A DNA stretch of 64,000 bases, from positions 1,906,733-1,970,732 of the forward strand of contig NZ_CP121467.1 in assembly GCF_029691405.1 (NCBI RefSeq), in the 5' to 3' direction. Position 1 is the stretch's first letter; each line of letters begins with the position of its first letter. Of this stretch, positions 26,646-35,731 are shown piece after piece. The translations under genes were made by a program, and so were the position numbers. Source of the stretch: Streptococcus sp. D7B5 (GTDB taxonomy: Bacteria; Bacillota; Bacilli; Lactobacillales; Streptococcaceae). Below the pieces are notes generated by a model. It did not search any database. It saw only the letters and a program-made list of their open reading frames with translations, and was not told the origin of the DNA.

Positions 26646-29279
26646 ATGTTAGGTTTAAACTTTGAAGGAAGCTGGCGCCAATATCAAAAACAGGTCTTGG
26701 ATCGTTTTCAGGACTATCAAGCAGACGGTCATGTTCATCTAGTGGCTGCTCCAGGGTCTGGAAAGACAACCATTGGTATCGAGCTAATCGCTCGTTTTGG
26801 CAACCCAGCCCTTGTTTTAGTTCCGACTGTCACCATTCGCGAACAATGGGTAGATAGGATCCAAACTGCTTTTCTAGAGGATGGTCAGAGGCTTTCAGAC
26901 CTCGTTTCCCAAAACTTAAAGGAGATGAAGGCATTAACGATTGTGACCTATCAGGCTTTTCATAGTGCCATGAACCAACTTCAATCACAAGAAGATGGAG
27001 AAGCAGAGGATTTTGTGGGGTTTGATTTGCTTGCAAGCCTAAGAGCTCAGAAAGTTGCGACTCTTTGTTTGGACGAATGCCACCACCTGCGCAATGAATG
27101 GTGGAAAAGTCTGGAAGCCTTTCGCAAGCAGTATGGACCGCTGAAACTCATCTCCTTGACAGCGACACCACCTTATGACAGCGATCCTGAACTCTGGGAA
27201 CGCTATATCCGTATGTGTGGGGAAATCGACCAAGAAATCACGGTACCCGAATTAGTCAAGGAAGACACTCTTTGCCCTCATCAGGATTTTGTCTATATGT
27301 GTTCACCAACAGCTGAAGAGGCGGAACGTCTCAAACGGTTTGAGGAGACTAAGTGGGACTATATTCACCACCTTATAGTTGATCCTGATTTTCAAACATT
27401 TGTAGCAGGGTCTAAGGTCCTCAAAGGGGATATTTCATCTGATTTGCTCTTAGAAGATCCCAAGTATTTGTCCGCTATGTTGATTTATATGCATTCTCAG
27501 GGGTTAACGATTCCTCCCTCTTTGCAAAATTTACTGGGAACCCAGAAGCTTCCAGCATTGACCTCCTACTGGCTGGAGACACTGTTGCAGAGCATGCTCT
27601 ATCAGACACCAGATTGGTATGAGGATCTAGATGGATATAGGAAAAAGTTAGAGGCTGACTTGAAGGCTCGTGGGTTGGTGGAAAAACGTCAGGTTTATCT
27701 GGTTAAGTCTAAGGTTTCTGATCAGCTTTTAACTCAATCTCTGGGGAAATTGTCTGCCATCGCTGATATCTTCTGGACAGAGTATGAGAGTCTAGGTCAG
27801 GAACTGAGACAGTTAGTACTAGCTGACTATATTCGCAAGGATTTTGCTACCTATCTGGGAGATAATCAGGCAACCATTTCTCAGTTGGGGGTTCTCCCTT
27901 ATTTTGAAAGCATTCGTCGGAAAGCTCAGGAGCAAGAGATACCTGTGTCTTTGGCTGTCTTGTCAGGTAGTGTCGTTATTTTGCCTACCGATGTGGCAGC
28001 AGAGTTGAAGGAACTCTTGCCTCAGGTTCCTCTTAGTTTCTCATCTATTGGTCACTTAGATCAAAAAGATTATGTGCAGGTTGGTTTTCCAAGCTCAGCT
28101 AAGGGAATCGTAGCGGCAGTGACGGAGCTTTTTCAACGAGGGCGGATTCAAGTCCTAGTAGGAACCAAATCTCTCCTCGGAGAGGGTTGGGATGCTCCTT
28201 GTGTTAATTCCCTAATCCTCGGAAGCTTTGTGGGGAGCTTTATGCTAAGTAACCAGATGCGTGGCCGTGCCATTCGTATTTGGCCGTGCCATCCAGAAAA
28301 GACCAGTAACATCTGGCATCTGGTAGCCGTTCAAGCGCAAGCACTTATCACTCTTCCTGGTGAGGAGCCTAGACCAGAGAGCAATCAGGATCTGCAGACC
28401 TTGTCGCGACGGATGGAGCATTTTCTTGGCTTGGCCTATAATCAGGAGAGTATTGAGACCGGTTTGGATCGTTTGGATTTTCCAAAGCCCCCCTTTAGGA
28501 AAAAGCAAATCAGCGAGTATAATGAGCGAGTTAAGAGTCTCTCCAAGGATCGAGCAGGCTTGCGCAAAAAATGGCAAGATGCTCTCGTAGTGGCAGATCG
28601 ATTTGAGATTGTCACTGAAGTCGCTGCTCAACAACAGAAGATTCCAATCATGCTCCAGTTTGATGCATTAAAATGGGTTCGCATGTCTTTGTTGCTCCTA
28701 GCAGTGGATTTATTGCTCTTGTTGTTTAGATTGAGACTGATTAGAGTTTGGTGGCTTACGGCAGCCTGTCTCCTCTTTTTGGTCTTTGCATCTTGGCGCT
28801 ACCTCCGTTATAAAAGTCCCTATAAACGCTTGCAGTCTCTGGGGGAGCAAATCCGAAAGGCTCTGCTAGATTCAGGGCATCTAACAGATGATCAATCCCG
28901 TGTTCAGGTAGAAGAGGACAAGGAAAATTATATGGTTTTTGCCTATCTCAAAGGAGGAAGCATGAGGGACAAGGAGCTGTTTGCTCAGACTGTGGGAGAG
29001 TTCTTTGCTCCAGTGGACAATCAGCGCTATCTCTTGAAGGCAGAGAAAGTCCGACAAGGTCAGTCACCTTACTATGTCGTGCCAAGTCTTTTTGACAAGC
29101 GCAAGGAAGAAGCACAGAAATTCCTCGACTTTCTGAGACCAACTATCGGACGTTATCACCTTGTCTATACACGAACAGAGGCCGGGCGGAAAATCCTTCT
29201 CGAAGCTCGTATCAAAGCTCTCTCCAATAAAAATGACCGTACCTTGACTAAGAAGAAGGTTAAAAGTCGATTCGAGTAG
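26646..29279 (+). CDS. SF2 DEAD/DEAH-type helicase with C-terminal membrane segments
   Basis: Predicted nucleic-acid translocase of 877 residues. Start 26646 is used because GAGGAG lies just upstream; ATG 26634 is in frame but lacks one. Helicase motifs: Walker A AAPGSGKTT (34-42), DECHH (143-147), SLTATPP (about 169-175), then in the second RecA domain VGTKSLLGEGWDAP (about 505-518) and NQMRGRAIR (about 533-541). Unusually, two hydrophobic helices follow near 678-720 (LLLLAVDLLLLLF and LTAACLLFLVFASW), then a soluble tail of about 155 residues. This suggests membrane attachment. I do not know a named family with this layout; defence or DNA uptake/repair are possible roles. Confidence 0.75.
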   Translation: MLGLNFEGSWRQYQKQVLDRFQDYQADGHVHLVAAPGSGKTTIGIELIARFGNPALVLVPTVTIREQWVDRIQTAFLEDGQRLSDLVSQNLKEMKALTIVTYQAFHSAMNQLQSQEDGEAEDFVGFDLLASLRAQKVATLCLDECHHLRNEWWKSLEAFRKQYGPLKLISLTATPPYDSDPELWERYIRMCGEIDQEITVPELVKEDTLCPHQDFVYMCSPTAEEAERLKRFEETKWDYIHHLIVDPDFQTFVAGSKVLKGDISSDLLLEDPKYLSAMLIYMHSQGLTIPPSLQNLLGTQKLPALTSYWLETLLQSMLYQTPDWYEDLDGYRKKLEADLKARGLVEKRQVYLVKSKVSDQLLTQSLGKLSAIADIFWTEYESLGQELRQLVLADYIRKDFATYLGDNQATISQLGVLPYFESIRRKAQEQEIPVSLAVLSGSVVILPTDVAAELKELLPQVPLSFSSIGHLDQKDYVQVGFPSSAKGIVAAVTELFQRGRIQVLVGTKSLLGEGWDAPCVNSLILGSFVGSFMLSNQMRGRAIRIWPCHPEKTSNIWHLVAVQAQALITLPGEEPRPESNQDLQTLSRRMEHFLGLAYNQESIETGLDRLDFPKPPFRKKQISEYNERVKSLSKDRAGLRKKWQDALVVADRFEIVTEVAAQQQKIPIMLQFDALKWVRMSLLLLAVDLLLLLFRLRLIRVWWLTAACLLFLVFASWRYLRYKSPYKRLQSLGEQIRKALLDSGHLTDDQSRVQVEEDKENYMVFAYLKGGSMRDKELFAQTVGEFFAPVDNQRYLLKAEKVRQGQSPYYVVPSLFDKRKEEAQKFLDFLRPTIGRYHLVYTRTEAGRKILLEARIKALSNKNDRTLTKKKVKSRFE

Positions 29280-29289
29280 GGTAGGTAGC

Positions 29290-29470
29290 TATTCGAAGTT
29301 TCGAAGATATGAATTTCCTAAAGTTTACAGGTATTCTAAACTTAGAATAGCAAGAAGTACATAAATTTATGAGTATTCTAAGCTTCGAATAGTCTATCTG
29401 AGAAAGTTTTGAGGTCTTCTAGCTTTCGAATAGCCATCTTTCCTAAAGTTTAGATGTATTCTAAAGTTAG
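29290..29470. repeat. Array of five palindromic repeats with 42-bp period
   Basis: Downstream of the helicase gene, the sequence TATTCTAARCTTCGAATAG or a close variant recurs at 29290, 29332, 29374, 29415 and 29457, steps of 42, 42, 41 and 42 bp. The cores are near-palindromes (for example 29332-29349). The spacers are partly conserved (TTTCCTAAAGTTTA appears in units 1 and 4). The period equals four helical turns, so all cores face the same side of the DNA. The remaining intergenic sequence to 29546 is AT-rich. Function unknown. Confidence 0.65.
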
Positions 29471-29545
29471 TAAAGTTAAAATCTAAAAATAGTAAGAGTC
29501 TCTATTTGACAGACGGATATGTTTCCAGTCAGATAGGGATTTTTA

Positions 29546-29700
29546 ATACTCTTCAAAAATCCAATTCAAACCACGTCAGCGTCGCCTTGCTGTGGGTATG
29601 GTTACTGACTTCGTCAGTTCTATCTACAACCTCAAAGCCGTGCTTTGAGCAACCTGCGGCTAGCTTCCTAGTTTGCTCTTTGATTTTCATTGAGTATTAT
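29546..29700 (+). repeat. BOX repeat element (boxA-boxB-boxC)
   Basis: Plus-orientation BOX element of about 155 bp. It begins ATACTCTTCAAAAATCC, has CAAACCACGTCAGC (boxA), TTACTGACTTCGTCAGTTC (boxB) and AACCTGCGGCTAGCTTCC to TTTTCATTGAGTATTA (boxC). It lies between the palindrome array and the small membrane ORF. The 146 bp after it (to 29846) show nothing further except the ribosome-binding site. Confidence 0.9.
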
Positions 29701-29846
29701 TTTAAAATGACTGATTTATCCAGTAAAAGTAAGAAATAGACTGAAAAAGTGCAGTTGGGATGATAAAGTAGACAGTTGAGCGGATGAGTGTCCTAAGTTC
29801 TTTGCTATTTGTTAGAATTGTCTTATCAACTTAAAGGAGAAATCTG

Positions 29847-30062
29847 ATGAAGAAAGATAAAGAAAATAAGGAGAGTATCCTATCGGACCTTCCTCTATGG
29901 GGACTCCTATTTTTGGTCTGTGTATTGCTTCAAGTCTATGTAAGAAAGGATAGACCTTTGATTCAACCTCCTAGACAAGGAAGCATTGTAAAAACAGATC
30001 AAAAACAGGTCTATCTTCCAGAACTAATCCAGTCTTTATTTGATAAAGAAAAAACTAAATGA
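29847..30062 (+). CDS. Small single-pass membrane protein, unknown
   Basis: A 71-residue ORF with AAAGGAGA six bases before its ATG, so very likely translated. The N-terminus is charged (KKDKENKE), followed by one membrane helix LWGLLFLVCVLLQVYV (about 17-32) and a basic, polar C-terminal half (RKDRPLIQPPRQGS). I do not recognise a family. It lies between a BOX element and the DUF6261-like gene and ends 25 bases before it, suggesting a small operon. Confidence 0.6.
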   Translation: MKKDKENKESILSDLPLWGLLFLVCVLLQVYVRKDRPLIQPPRQGSIVKTDQKQVYLPELIQSLFDKEKTK

Positions 30063-30087
30063 TTCGTTAAATAGAAAGGTTATCATC

Positions 30088-30849
30088 ATGACAAAAACAT
30101 TTACCATCCGCCCCCTAAGCTATACCAACTTTACCAACCGTGAGTTTGAAAGTCTCATGGTAGATACGGGTCAACTACTAGAAGTTTTTGCCAAGGCACA
30201 TAAGGACGAGCCTATGTATAGCAAGCATCTTGATTCCTTCAAGAGCAAGCTAGCAGACTTCCAAGGCCAACTCGCTATCGTAGAAAAGAAAGAGGCGACG
30301 AATCTGACCGAAGTCGATCGCAATCGTGACAGTGCCCTAGTCGGTCTCTTTACTCTTCATAGAGGCTTTGCTAAGATCAAGGAGACCAAACTCAAAGAAG
30401 CTCATGAGACTTTGAAACCAGTCTTTGCCAAGTACAAGGATATCACCAAGCACAGCAATGATGTGGAAACGGCAGAAATCAAGAGTCTGCTCAAAACGCT
30501 TAGTGAGGAACCCTACCAGACAGCAGTTACCAGTCTAGGCTTGACCCCTATGCTGACGGCGGTGATTAGTGCGCAGGAGGAATATGATAAGGTGGAAAGT
30601 CAGGCGCGTGCGCATAAGTCTGCTAAGGAAGTCGGTAAGACCAGACAAGTCCGTACGGAACTAACCAGCATCTACGACCTCTTTATGCGCTACACCGCAG
30701 CCAGCGCAGAAGCCTATCCTGAAAAAGAGCACCTGACCCAACTCCTTAAAGACCTCAATACAATCCGAGACAGTAAACGACGATTGACTGGTTCAAGTAA
30801 GAAGGATAAAAAAGTAAAAGTAGAAGAAGCTACACAAGTGGCAGGATAA
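30088..30849 (+). CDS. DUF6261-like helical protein
   Basis: A 253-residue, almost entirely helical soluble protein. Start ATG 30088 follows AAAGG; the open frame upstream overlaps the preceding ORF. Its pattern (TEVDRNRDSALVGL near 71-84, then LKPVFAKYKDITK and an Asn/Glu-rich ETAEIKSLLKTL) resembles what I remember of DUF6261 proteins, a family without known function. The C-terminus is lysine-rich (SSKKDKKVKVEEA). It is followed by a strong terminator, which isolates it from the NTPase gene. Family assignment is tentative. Confidence 0.6.
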   Translation: MTKTFTIRPLSYTNFTNREFESLMVDTGQLLEVFAKAHKDEPMYSKHLDSFKSKLADFQGQLAIVEKKEATNLTEVDRNRDSALVGLFTLHRGFAKIKETKLKEAHETLKPVFAKYKDITKHSNDVETAEIKSLLKTLSEEPYQTAVTSLGLTPMLTAVISAQEEYDKVESQARAHKSAKEVGKTRQVRTELTSIYDLFMRYTAASAEAYPEKEHLTQLLKDLNTIRDSKRRLTGSSKKDKKVKVEEATQVAG

Positions 30850-30854
30850 AGACA

Positions 30855-30888
30855 ACCCCTTAGAAGCAGGTTTCTAAGGGGTGTTTTG
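30855..30888 (+). terminator. Terminator after the DUF6261-like gene
   Basis: Perfect 11-bp stem ACCCCTTAGAA/TTCTAAGGGGT with a six-base loop and GTTTTG tail. Confidence 0.8.
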
Positions 30889-30899
30889 TATATAAAAGC

Positions 30900-30928
30900 T
30901 TTATATACTGAGTTAGAATTGATATAAT
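30900..30928 (+). promoter_or_regulatory. Promoter of the large NTPase gene
   Basis: Consensus TATAAT at 30923-30928 with a weak TTTATA 17 bp upstream (30900-30905). The leader is about 60 bases to the ATG at 30996. Confidence 0.6.
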
Positions 30929-30995
30929 GGTAGGTGTTAGAAGAAAAATTCAAATAATAAACAGTAATAATGAGATAGAAAAAGGGAGATTGTTG

Positions 30996-33900
30996 ATGGA
31001 AAAAGAGTATAGGTTCCGTTCACTTACATCGAATAAAAATGTAGAAATTCAACTAGTCACATTACAAGCTTTGGAGTATGTTATAAGTGATGAATCAGAA
31101 CCAACAAATGTCGCAATTACAGGGAACTATGGAGCTGGTAAAAGCAGTGTCATTGAGAGTTTTGAGAAGCGTTTGCAAAATAACAGCTCTCCCAAAATAG
31201 GAATTAAAGAAGTAATTGAGTTTTTTAAGAAATTTTTACATGATTGTCAATCAGAAAAAATAGGAATAAGAAGATTGATTGAGCTTCTAAAAAAAACTAA
31301 AAATAAAAAGTTTATCCATATTTCTCTTGCTCAGTATGATGAGACTATAAAAAATGAAGAAAAAGGACTTAATAACCGTCAAATAAATACAATTGAGGGA
31401 AAGATTATCAATCAATTACTCCATCAGATTGAACCTAACTCGATTAGAAAATCAATTTTTAAAACTCTTGATGCAGAGTCACAAATTCATCCTTGGAGGA
31501 ATACGGCTTATTTATTTTCTTTATTGCTGCTGTTTCTGTATTCTTTTAATTTTAACACATGGGTTAATTTGATCAAGGAAGTCTCTTGGCTTTCTTGGAC
31601 GACTGATGTAACTTCTAGATTATTAGCGCTCGCTATCATATTTGCGTTATTGCTATATGGAATTTTTTATTTATTAAAGCTACAAAGAGATATTGGATTC
31701 ATTAAACACCTATCGCTAAAATCAGATAAAATAGAGACGGATATAGAAGTTTTTTCAAATGAGAATAGCAAAGTATCTTATTTTGATAGGTATTTGGATG
31801 ACGTAATATATCTGTTTAAACAATCTAAGGCAGATGTCATAGTTTTTGAAGATATTGAGCGTTTCAATGATTCAAGAATCTTTGAAAAAATTAAGGAATT
31901 AAATATTGTTATTAATAGAAAAAGAGAAGTATGTAAAGAACCTAAACTGGTTTTCTTCTATCTTGTTAAAGATGATTTATTTGAGTCACAAGAACGAACG
32001 AAATTTTTTGATTTTATTATTCCAATAGTGCCTGTTGTAACGGCTTCAAATTCCTATGATAAGCTATCAGAAATATTAAATGATATGAAAATTTGTGAGG
32101 AATTGGATGAAAAGTTTTTATTTAATATCTCACTATACCTTGATGATATGCGTCTGATAAATAATATTTGTAATGAGTATTTGACCTATAAAGAAGTATT
32201 GAGTACTTTGAAATTAAATCCTGAGAAAGTATTTTCGATGATAGTGTATAAAAATATTTTCCCTAAAGACTTTTCGCTTTTACAAAAAAATCAAGGATAT
32301 TTATTTGAACTATTGAACTCAAAAGAAATAGCATTAAAAAATAGTAGGGAGAAATTAAATAGTAAGATAAAAGAATTGGAGAAAAAGATAGAGAAGGCAG
32401 AGGAAGAACAATTAAACGATGAGCTTGAATTATATGGAACTATTTTGAAAGTACCACCTGGTAGAAAAGTAATTAAAGTAAATAGTAAATCTGAATCAGA
32501 TTTTTCATCACGTTCGGATTACATAAAAGCGTTACTGGCAGATGATAGTGAAATTTGGACCTTTGAAGATTATAGTGACGCAGAGAATAATCAATATAAA
32601 CGAAATACGGGTATTGAGTCTATATTTCCAGATAAAAATACTCCAGAATTCCAAGAACGTTTAGAGAATATTAGGAATAAGAAGCTCATAGAAAAATTGG
32701 AAAAAGAAATTAAGAAACTGAACGATGAGCTTGGGAAACTAGATAGTTATAGGTTATCAGATGTTTACCAATATGCTACAGATATTGATGATTTTAAAAG
32801 TGATTTTACCGAAGAAATAAGAAAGAATCCTCAATCCTCAATAATTTCTTTCCTAATTAGAAATGCTTATATTGATGAGAGCTATCAAGATTATTTGAAT
32901 CATTTCTATGAAAATACTATAACGGTAGAAGAAAAAGAATATTTAAGAAATGTTGTTTCTGGACGTGATGGTAATTATGATATTTCTTTAACCAATACAA
33001 ATGAAATAGTTAATCGCTTGTCGATTAAAGATTATAGATATAGTTATGTGCTAAATTATAATTTATTTGACTATTTACTAAATTCCAGAAAAGAAAATGA
33101 TAATGAGTGTTTAGCTCAAGTATTTAAACAAGAGGATGTTTTGGATTTCTTAATCAACTTTTACAATACATTAGATAGAGCTACATCAGGTCAAGGTGTA
33201 ATTTATAAAAAAGAGACTATTAAATTATTTTTTAAGAAATGGTTGGAGCACAATGTTAGTCTTTTTAACGAGTATTTAGAAATTAAAAATGGAGGATATG
33301 CTGCTCCAAATAAAAATAGTCTAATACTATCATTGATGAATTTAGTTGATTTGAGTGACATTCCTGAAAAAACAAAAGTATTGATTTCAGGATATATAAA
33401 TGATAATCAAGAGCTTCTTTCTCCAAATATGAGTTATGAAATTCAGCAGTTTACAAAAAATTTATCAAATATTGAGATGAAAGTTAGAGAATATTCACAG
33501 CGTATTTATGAATCCTTATTAGATGAAAAAAAACTTACAGATTATAAAGAAATAATGAATTATATCTATCGGAATGATTTATATTCGATTTCTGAGAATA
33601 ATTTGAAATTTTTTATAAAATGGAATTTGGGAAAAAGATATACTAATTATGAATATACTCACAAGAATTTTGAACTTATTAGTAAAAATATTGAATTGAA
33701 ATCACTGTTGGACTACTGTTTAGATTCGGAAGATAATTTGTTACAATACGTCAATGTTTATATAAAAATATCAAACGGGAAAATGGATGATGATTCTTCT
33801 TATATTGAACACTTACTTAAACATGATATTTTATATAGAGTTGAGGATTACGAAGATGGGGAGATTACACCTGCCGTAAGTATATTCAATAATATTCCAA

Positions 33901-35054
33901 ACTTCTCCATTAAATATACTGTAGAGAAGTTTCAAGGATTATCTAATGATATAAAACTGATAGAAAATCTTGTGCTGCTTAAAAAAGGGCAAGTTAATTC
34001 TGAGATTGTTTGTTCCTACTTTACTTTATTTAGGAATATTGATGAATATCTGGTTCCTTTTATTAATCAAGATCCCAATTTTGTATTGAACCGAGAAATT
34101 TTTGTACAACTTGATGAGGAAGTACAGGAAGATTTTTTTGTTCAAATTGTATCTGAAGATAATCTGAACTTAACTATATATAGAACAATGCTTACATCAA
34201 TGCAATGGCATTACGAAAACTTTGATGTAACGGGGCTTTCAGATGATAGATTGGAAGTTTTGATAGATTTGAATGTTATAAAATTTAATGCTAATAATCT
34301 TAAGTTCATCAGAGAAAAATATCCATCAATGAAAAATTATTTCATTTCAAGGAATATTGAAAAGTATCTTGAGATTGAAGAAGACGTTCATGATGAAACG
34401 GAACTCAATGATTTGTTGCAATATGAGGAAATAGATGATTCCTACAAGCTACAAATAATAGATTCTCTGGATTATGTAAGCATAAAAAATAAGCAATTTT
34501 CTCTTGAACTTGTTGCTCATATCCTTGATTCTAAATTTGATATAGATGATTTAAGTTATATAATTAGTTCCAATTATTATGACAATGCAGATGAATCTAT
34601 CAAAATTAAGATAAGACAGCTAGCTAAAGAAAACTGGGATGACTTGATTAGATTAGATAGTGAAGAAATTAGTATTCAGTTATGCCGAGAGTTATTGGCT
34701 ATGGACGATATTGAATCTTCAGATCGTACAAGTCTGCTCAAGGATAATTTACTATCTAATCCTGAAATCTCAACACATAGGTTAGCTTTGTTAGGGGAAT
34801 ATCTAGATCTATTTGAACTGTGGGAGATAATGGATTTTTTGGGAGATTCTGATGTATATAACGAATGGGAAAAAGCTTTTGAAAAATTAAATAGGAACGA
34901 AAAAGGAAACAATGTTGTCACGGTTAAGAAAAACAATTTCAACGAAAAGATGAGAAGTTATCTTTTATCTAAGGGCTTGATTAGCAGTTCGTCCATTCAA
35001 CCTCTAGGAATTCGGTTGAATGGTTTTAGAGACGGTGAGATTAAGTACTGGTGA
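30996..35054 (+). CDS. Large P-loop NTPase with membrane insertion (YobI/KAP-like)
   Basis: A 1352-residue, strongly AT-rich gene. ATG 30996 is chosen over the earlier ATG 30927 because GGGAG lies seven bases upstream. Walker A is GNYGAGKSS (43-51). Two membrane helices follow (about 170-186, LFSLLLLFLYSF; and 209-227, ALAIIFALLLYGIFYLL), and Walker B VIVFEDIERF comes after them near 280-289. This membrane insertion inside the P-loop domain is the hallmark of KAP-type NTPases, and the N-terminal pattern resembles YobI-like ATPases. Coiled coils lie near 448-470 and 565-585; the rest is a long helical, acidic region without recognised motifs. Probably a membrane-associated sensor or defence ATPase; function is inference. 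Confidence 0.75.
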   Translation: MEKEYRFRSLTSNKNVEIQLVTLQALEYVISDESEPTNVAITGNYGAGKSSVIESFEKRLQNNSSPKIGIKEVIEFFKKFLHDCQSEKIGIRRLIELLKKTKNKKFIHISLAQYDETIKNEEKGLNNRQINTIEGKIINQLLHQIEPNSIRKSIFKTLDAESQIHPWRNTAYLFSLLLLFLYSFNFNTWVNLIKEVSWLSWTTDVTSRLLALAIIFALLLYGIFYLLKLQRDIGFIKHLSLKSDKIETDIEVFSNENSKVSYFDRYLDDVIYLFKQSKADVIVFEDIERFNDSRIFEKIKELNIVINRKREVCKEPKLVFFYLVKDDLFESQERTKFFDFIIPIVPVVTASNSYDKLSEILNDMKICEELDEKFLFNISLYLDDMRLINNICNEYLTYKEVLSTLKLNPEKVFSMIVYKNIFPKDFSLLQKNQGYLFELLNSKEIALKNSREKLNSKIKELEKKIEKAEEEQLNDELELYGTILKVPPGRKVIKVNSKSESDFSSRSDYIKALLADDSEIWTFEDYSDAENNQYKRNTGIESIFPDKNTPEFQERLENIRNKKLIEKLEKEIKKLNDELGKLDSYRLSDVYQYATDIDDFKSDFTEEIRKNPQSSIISFLIRNAYIDESYQDYLNHFYENTITVEEKEYLRNVVSGRDGNYDISLTNTNEIVNRLSIKDYRYSYVLNYNLFDYLLNSRKENDNECLAQVFKQEDVLDFLINFYNTLDRATSGQGVIYKKETIKLFFKKWLEHNVSLFNEYLEIKNGGYAAPNKNSLILSLMNLVDLSDIPEKTKVLISGYINDNQELLSPNMSYEIQQFTKNLSNIEMKVREYSQRIYESLLDEKKLTDYKEIMNYIYRNDLYSISENNLKFFIKWNLGKRYTNYEYTHKNFELISKNIELKSLLDYCLDSEDNLLQYVNVYIKISNGKMDDDSSYIEHLLKHDILYRVEDYEDGEITPAVSIFNNIPNFSIKYTVEKFQGLSNDIKLIENLVLLKKGQVNSEIVCSYFTLFRNIDEYLVPFINQDPNFVLNREIFVQLDEEVQEDFFVQIVSEDNLNLTIYRTMLTSMQWHYENFDVTGLSDDRLEVLIDLNVIKFNANNLKFIREKYPSMKNYFISRNIEKYLEIEEDVHDETELNDLLQYEEIDDSYKLQIIDSLDYVSIKNKQFSLELVAHILDSKFDIDDLSYIISSNYYDNADESIKIKIRQLAKENWDDLIRLDSEEISIQLCRELLAMDDIESSDRTSLLKDNLLSNPEISTHRLALLGEYLDLFELWEIMDFLGDSDVYNEWEKAFEKLNRNEKGNNVVTVKKNNFNEKMRSYLLSKGLISSSSIQPLGIRLNGFRDGEIKYW

Positions 35055-35223
35055 GGAAGAAGAAGTCGAGCCGCTGACAGACATCGTCAGCAAGATTAAC
35101 GAGACAAATAAAGCAATCGAAAGACAAACAGCTGCATTACTTGAAATGCTCGGTCAACTCCACGGAACCACACCAGAAGCCGATGCCGAGCTCAAAGAGT
35201 TTTTGAAACACTTTAAAGGGTGA
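35020..35223 (+). CDS. Small coiled-coil ORF or gene remnant
   Basis: A 67-residue ORF that overlaps the end of the large NTPase gene by 35 bases in another frame. AGGA ten bases upstream could support translation. The product is acidic then helical (PLTDIVSKINETNKAIERQTAALLEML pattern in heptads). The base composition is clearly less AT-rich than the NTPase gene, so the composition boundary falls at about 35040. It may be a coupled small partner, or the 3' end of an older gene left at the insertion junction. No family recognised. Confidence 0.4.
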   Translation: MVLETVRLSTGEEEEVEPLTDIVSKINETNKAIERQTAALLEMLGQLHGTTPEADAELKEFLKHFKG

Positions 35224-35326
35224 TGGAGCCAATTGATTCGCTCATATTCCGCTGATAATTCGCTCATTTTTAGGATACAACTTTGTTTCCATATTTCCTG
35301 GAAACGGATAGAAAGTAAGGAGAAAG

Positions 35327-35731
35327 ATGGAACAAACTAATCAAAAATCCCAGTGCCAACAACTCTGGGCTAGAAACAAATACCTCGTTTTGAGCCATTC
35401 CAGCAATATTTACAATGAGATTCGCCAATACTTGAAGAATGAAGAGGTGGAGGTGAGTCAGGTTCAAGAGATGATTGACCGTGCCTGTCAAATCCCAGAA
35501 CACAGGGGTCAGGTTTGCAATGCCTTTCAGCATATTTGGGGCTATTTCAAAAAGAAAGCGACAGATGTTGAATGCAAAGACTACATGCTCTTGCTGGATC
35601 GCTACCGCTTTGGTCAGGCTTCTAAGGAAGACTTAATCGCTAAGACGAGAGAGTTGCTGGATCGCTATCCCAATACCTATTTGCAACATTCGACTTTACT
35701 GAAAGGAGACTCTCATGAGACTTTGGCATGA
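35327..35731 (+). CDS. YbgA-family protein (DUF1722)
   Basis: A 134-residue protein of the DUF1722/YbgA family, shown by LWARNKYLVLSHSSNIYNEI near 13-32 and the later CKDYMLLLDRYRFGQ and RYPNTYLQHSTLL segments. AAGGAG precedes the ATG. In Escherichia coli ybgA lies next to the photolyase gene phr; here it overlaps a pyrimidine-dimer glycosylase-like gene by 17 bases. That context supports a role linked to repair of UV-type lesions. The biochemical function of DUF1722 is not established to my knowledge. Confidence 0.8.
   Translation: MEQTNQKSQCQQLWARNKYLVLSHSSNIYNEIRQYLKNEEVEVSQVQEMIDRACQIPEHRGQVCNAFQHIWGYFKKKATDVECKDYMLLLDRYRFGQASKEDLIAKTRELLDRYPNTYLQHSTLLKGDSHETLA

Noticed and set aside
29290..29470. 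CRISPR array
   Set aside because: The repeats are short, degenerate and palindromic, with partly similar spacers and no cas genes in the window.
29701..29846. Additional small gene after the BOX element
   Set aside because: No ORF with start and ribosome-binding site before the 71-residue gene at 29847.
30927..30995. Upstream start for the large NTPase gene
   Set aside because: ATG 30927 overlaps the -10 region and has no ribosome-binding site; ATG 30996 has GGGAG at correct distance.
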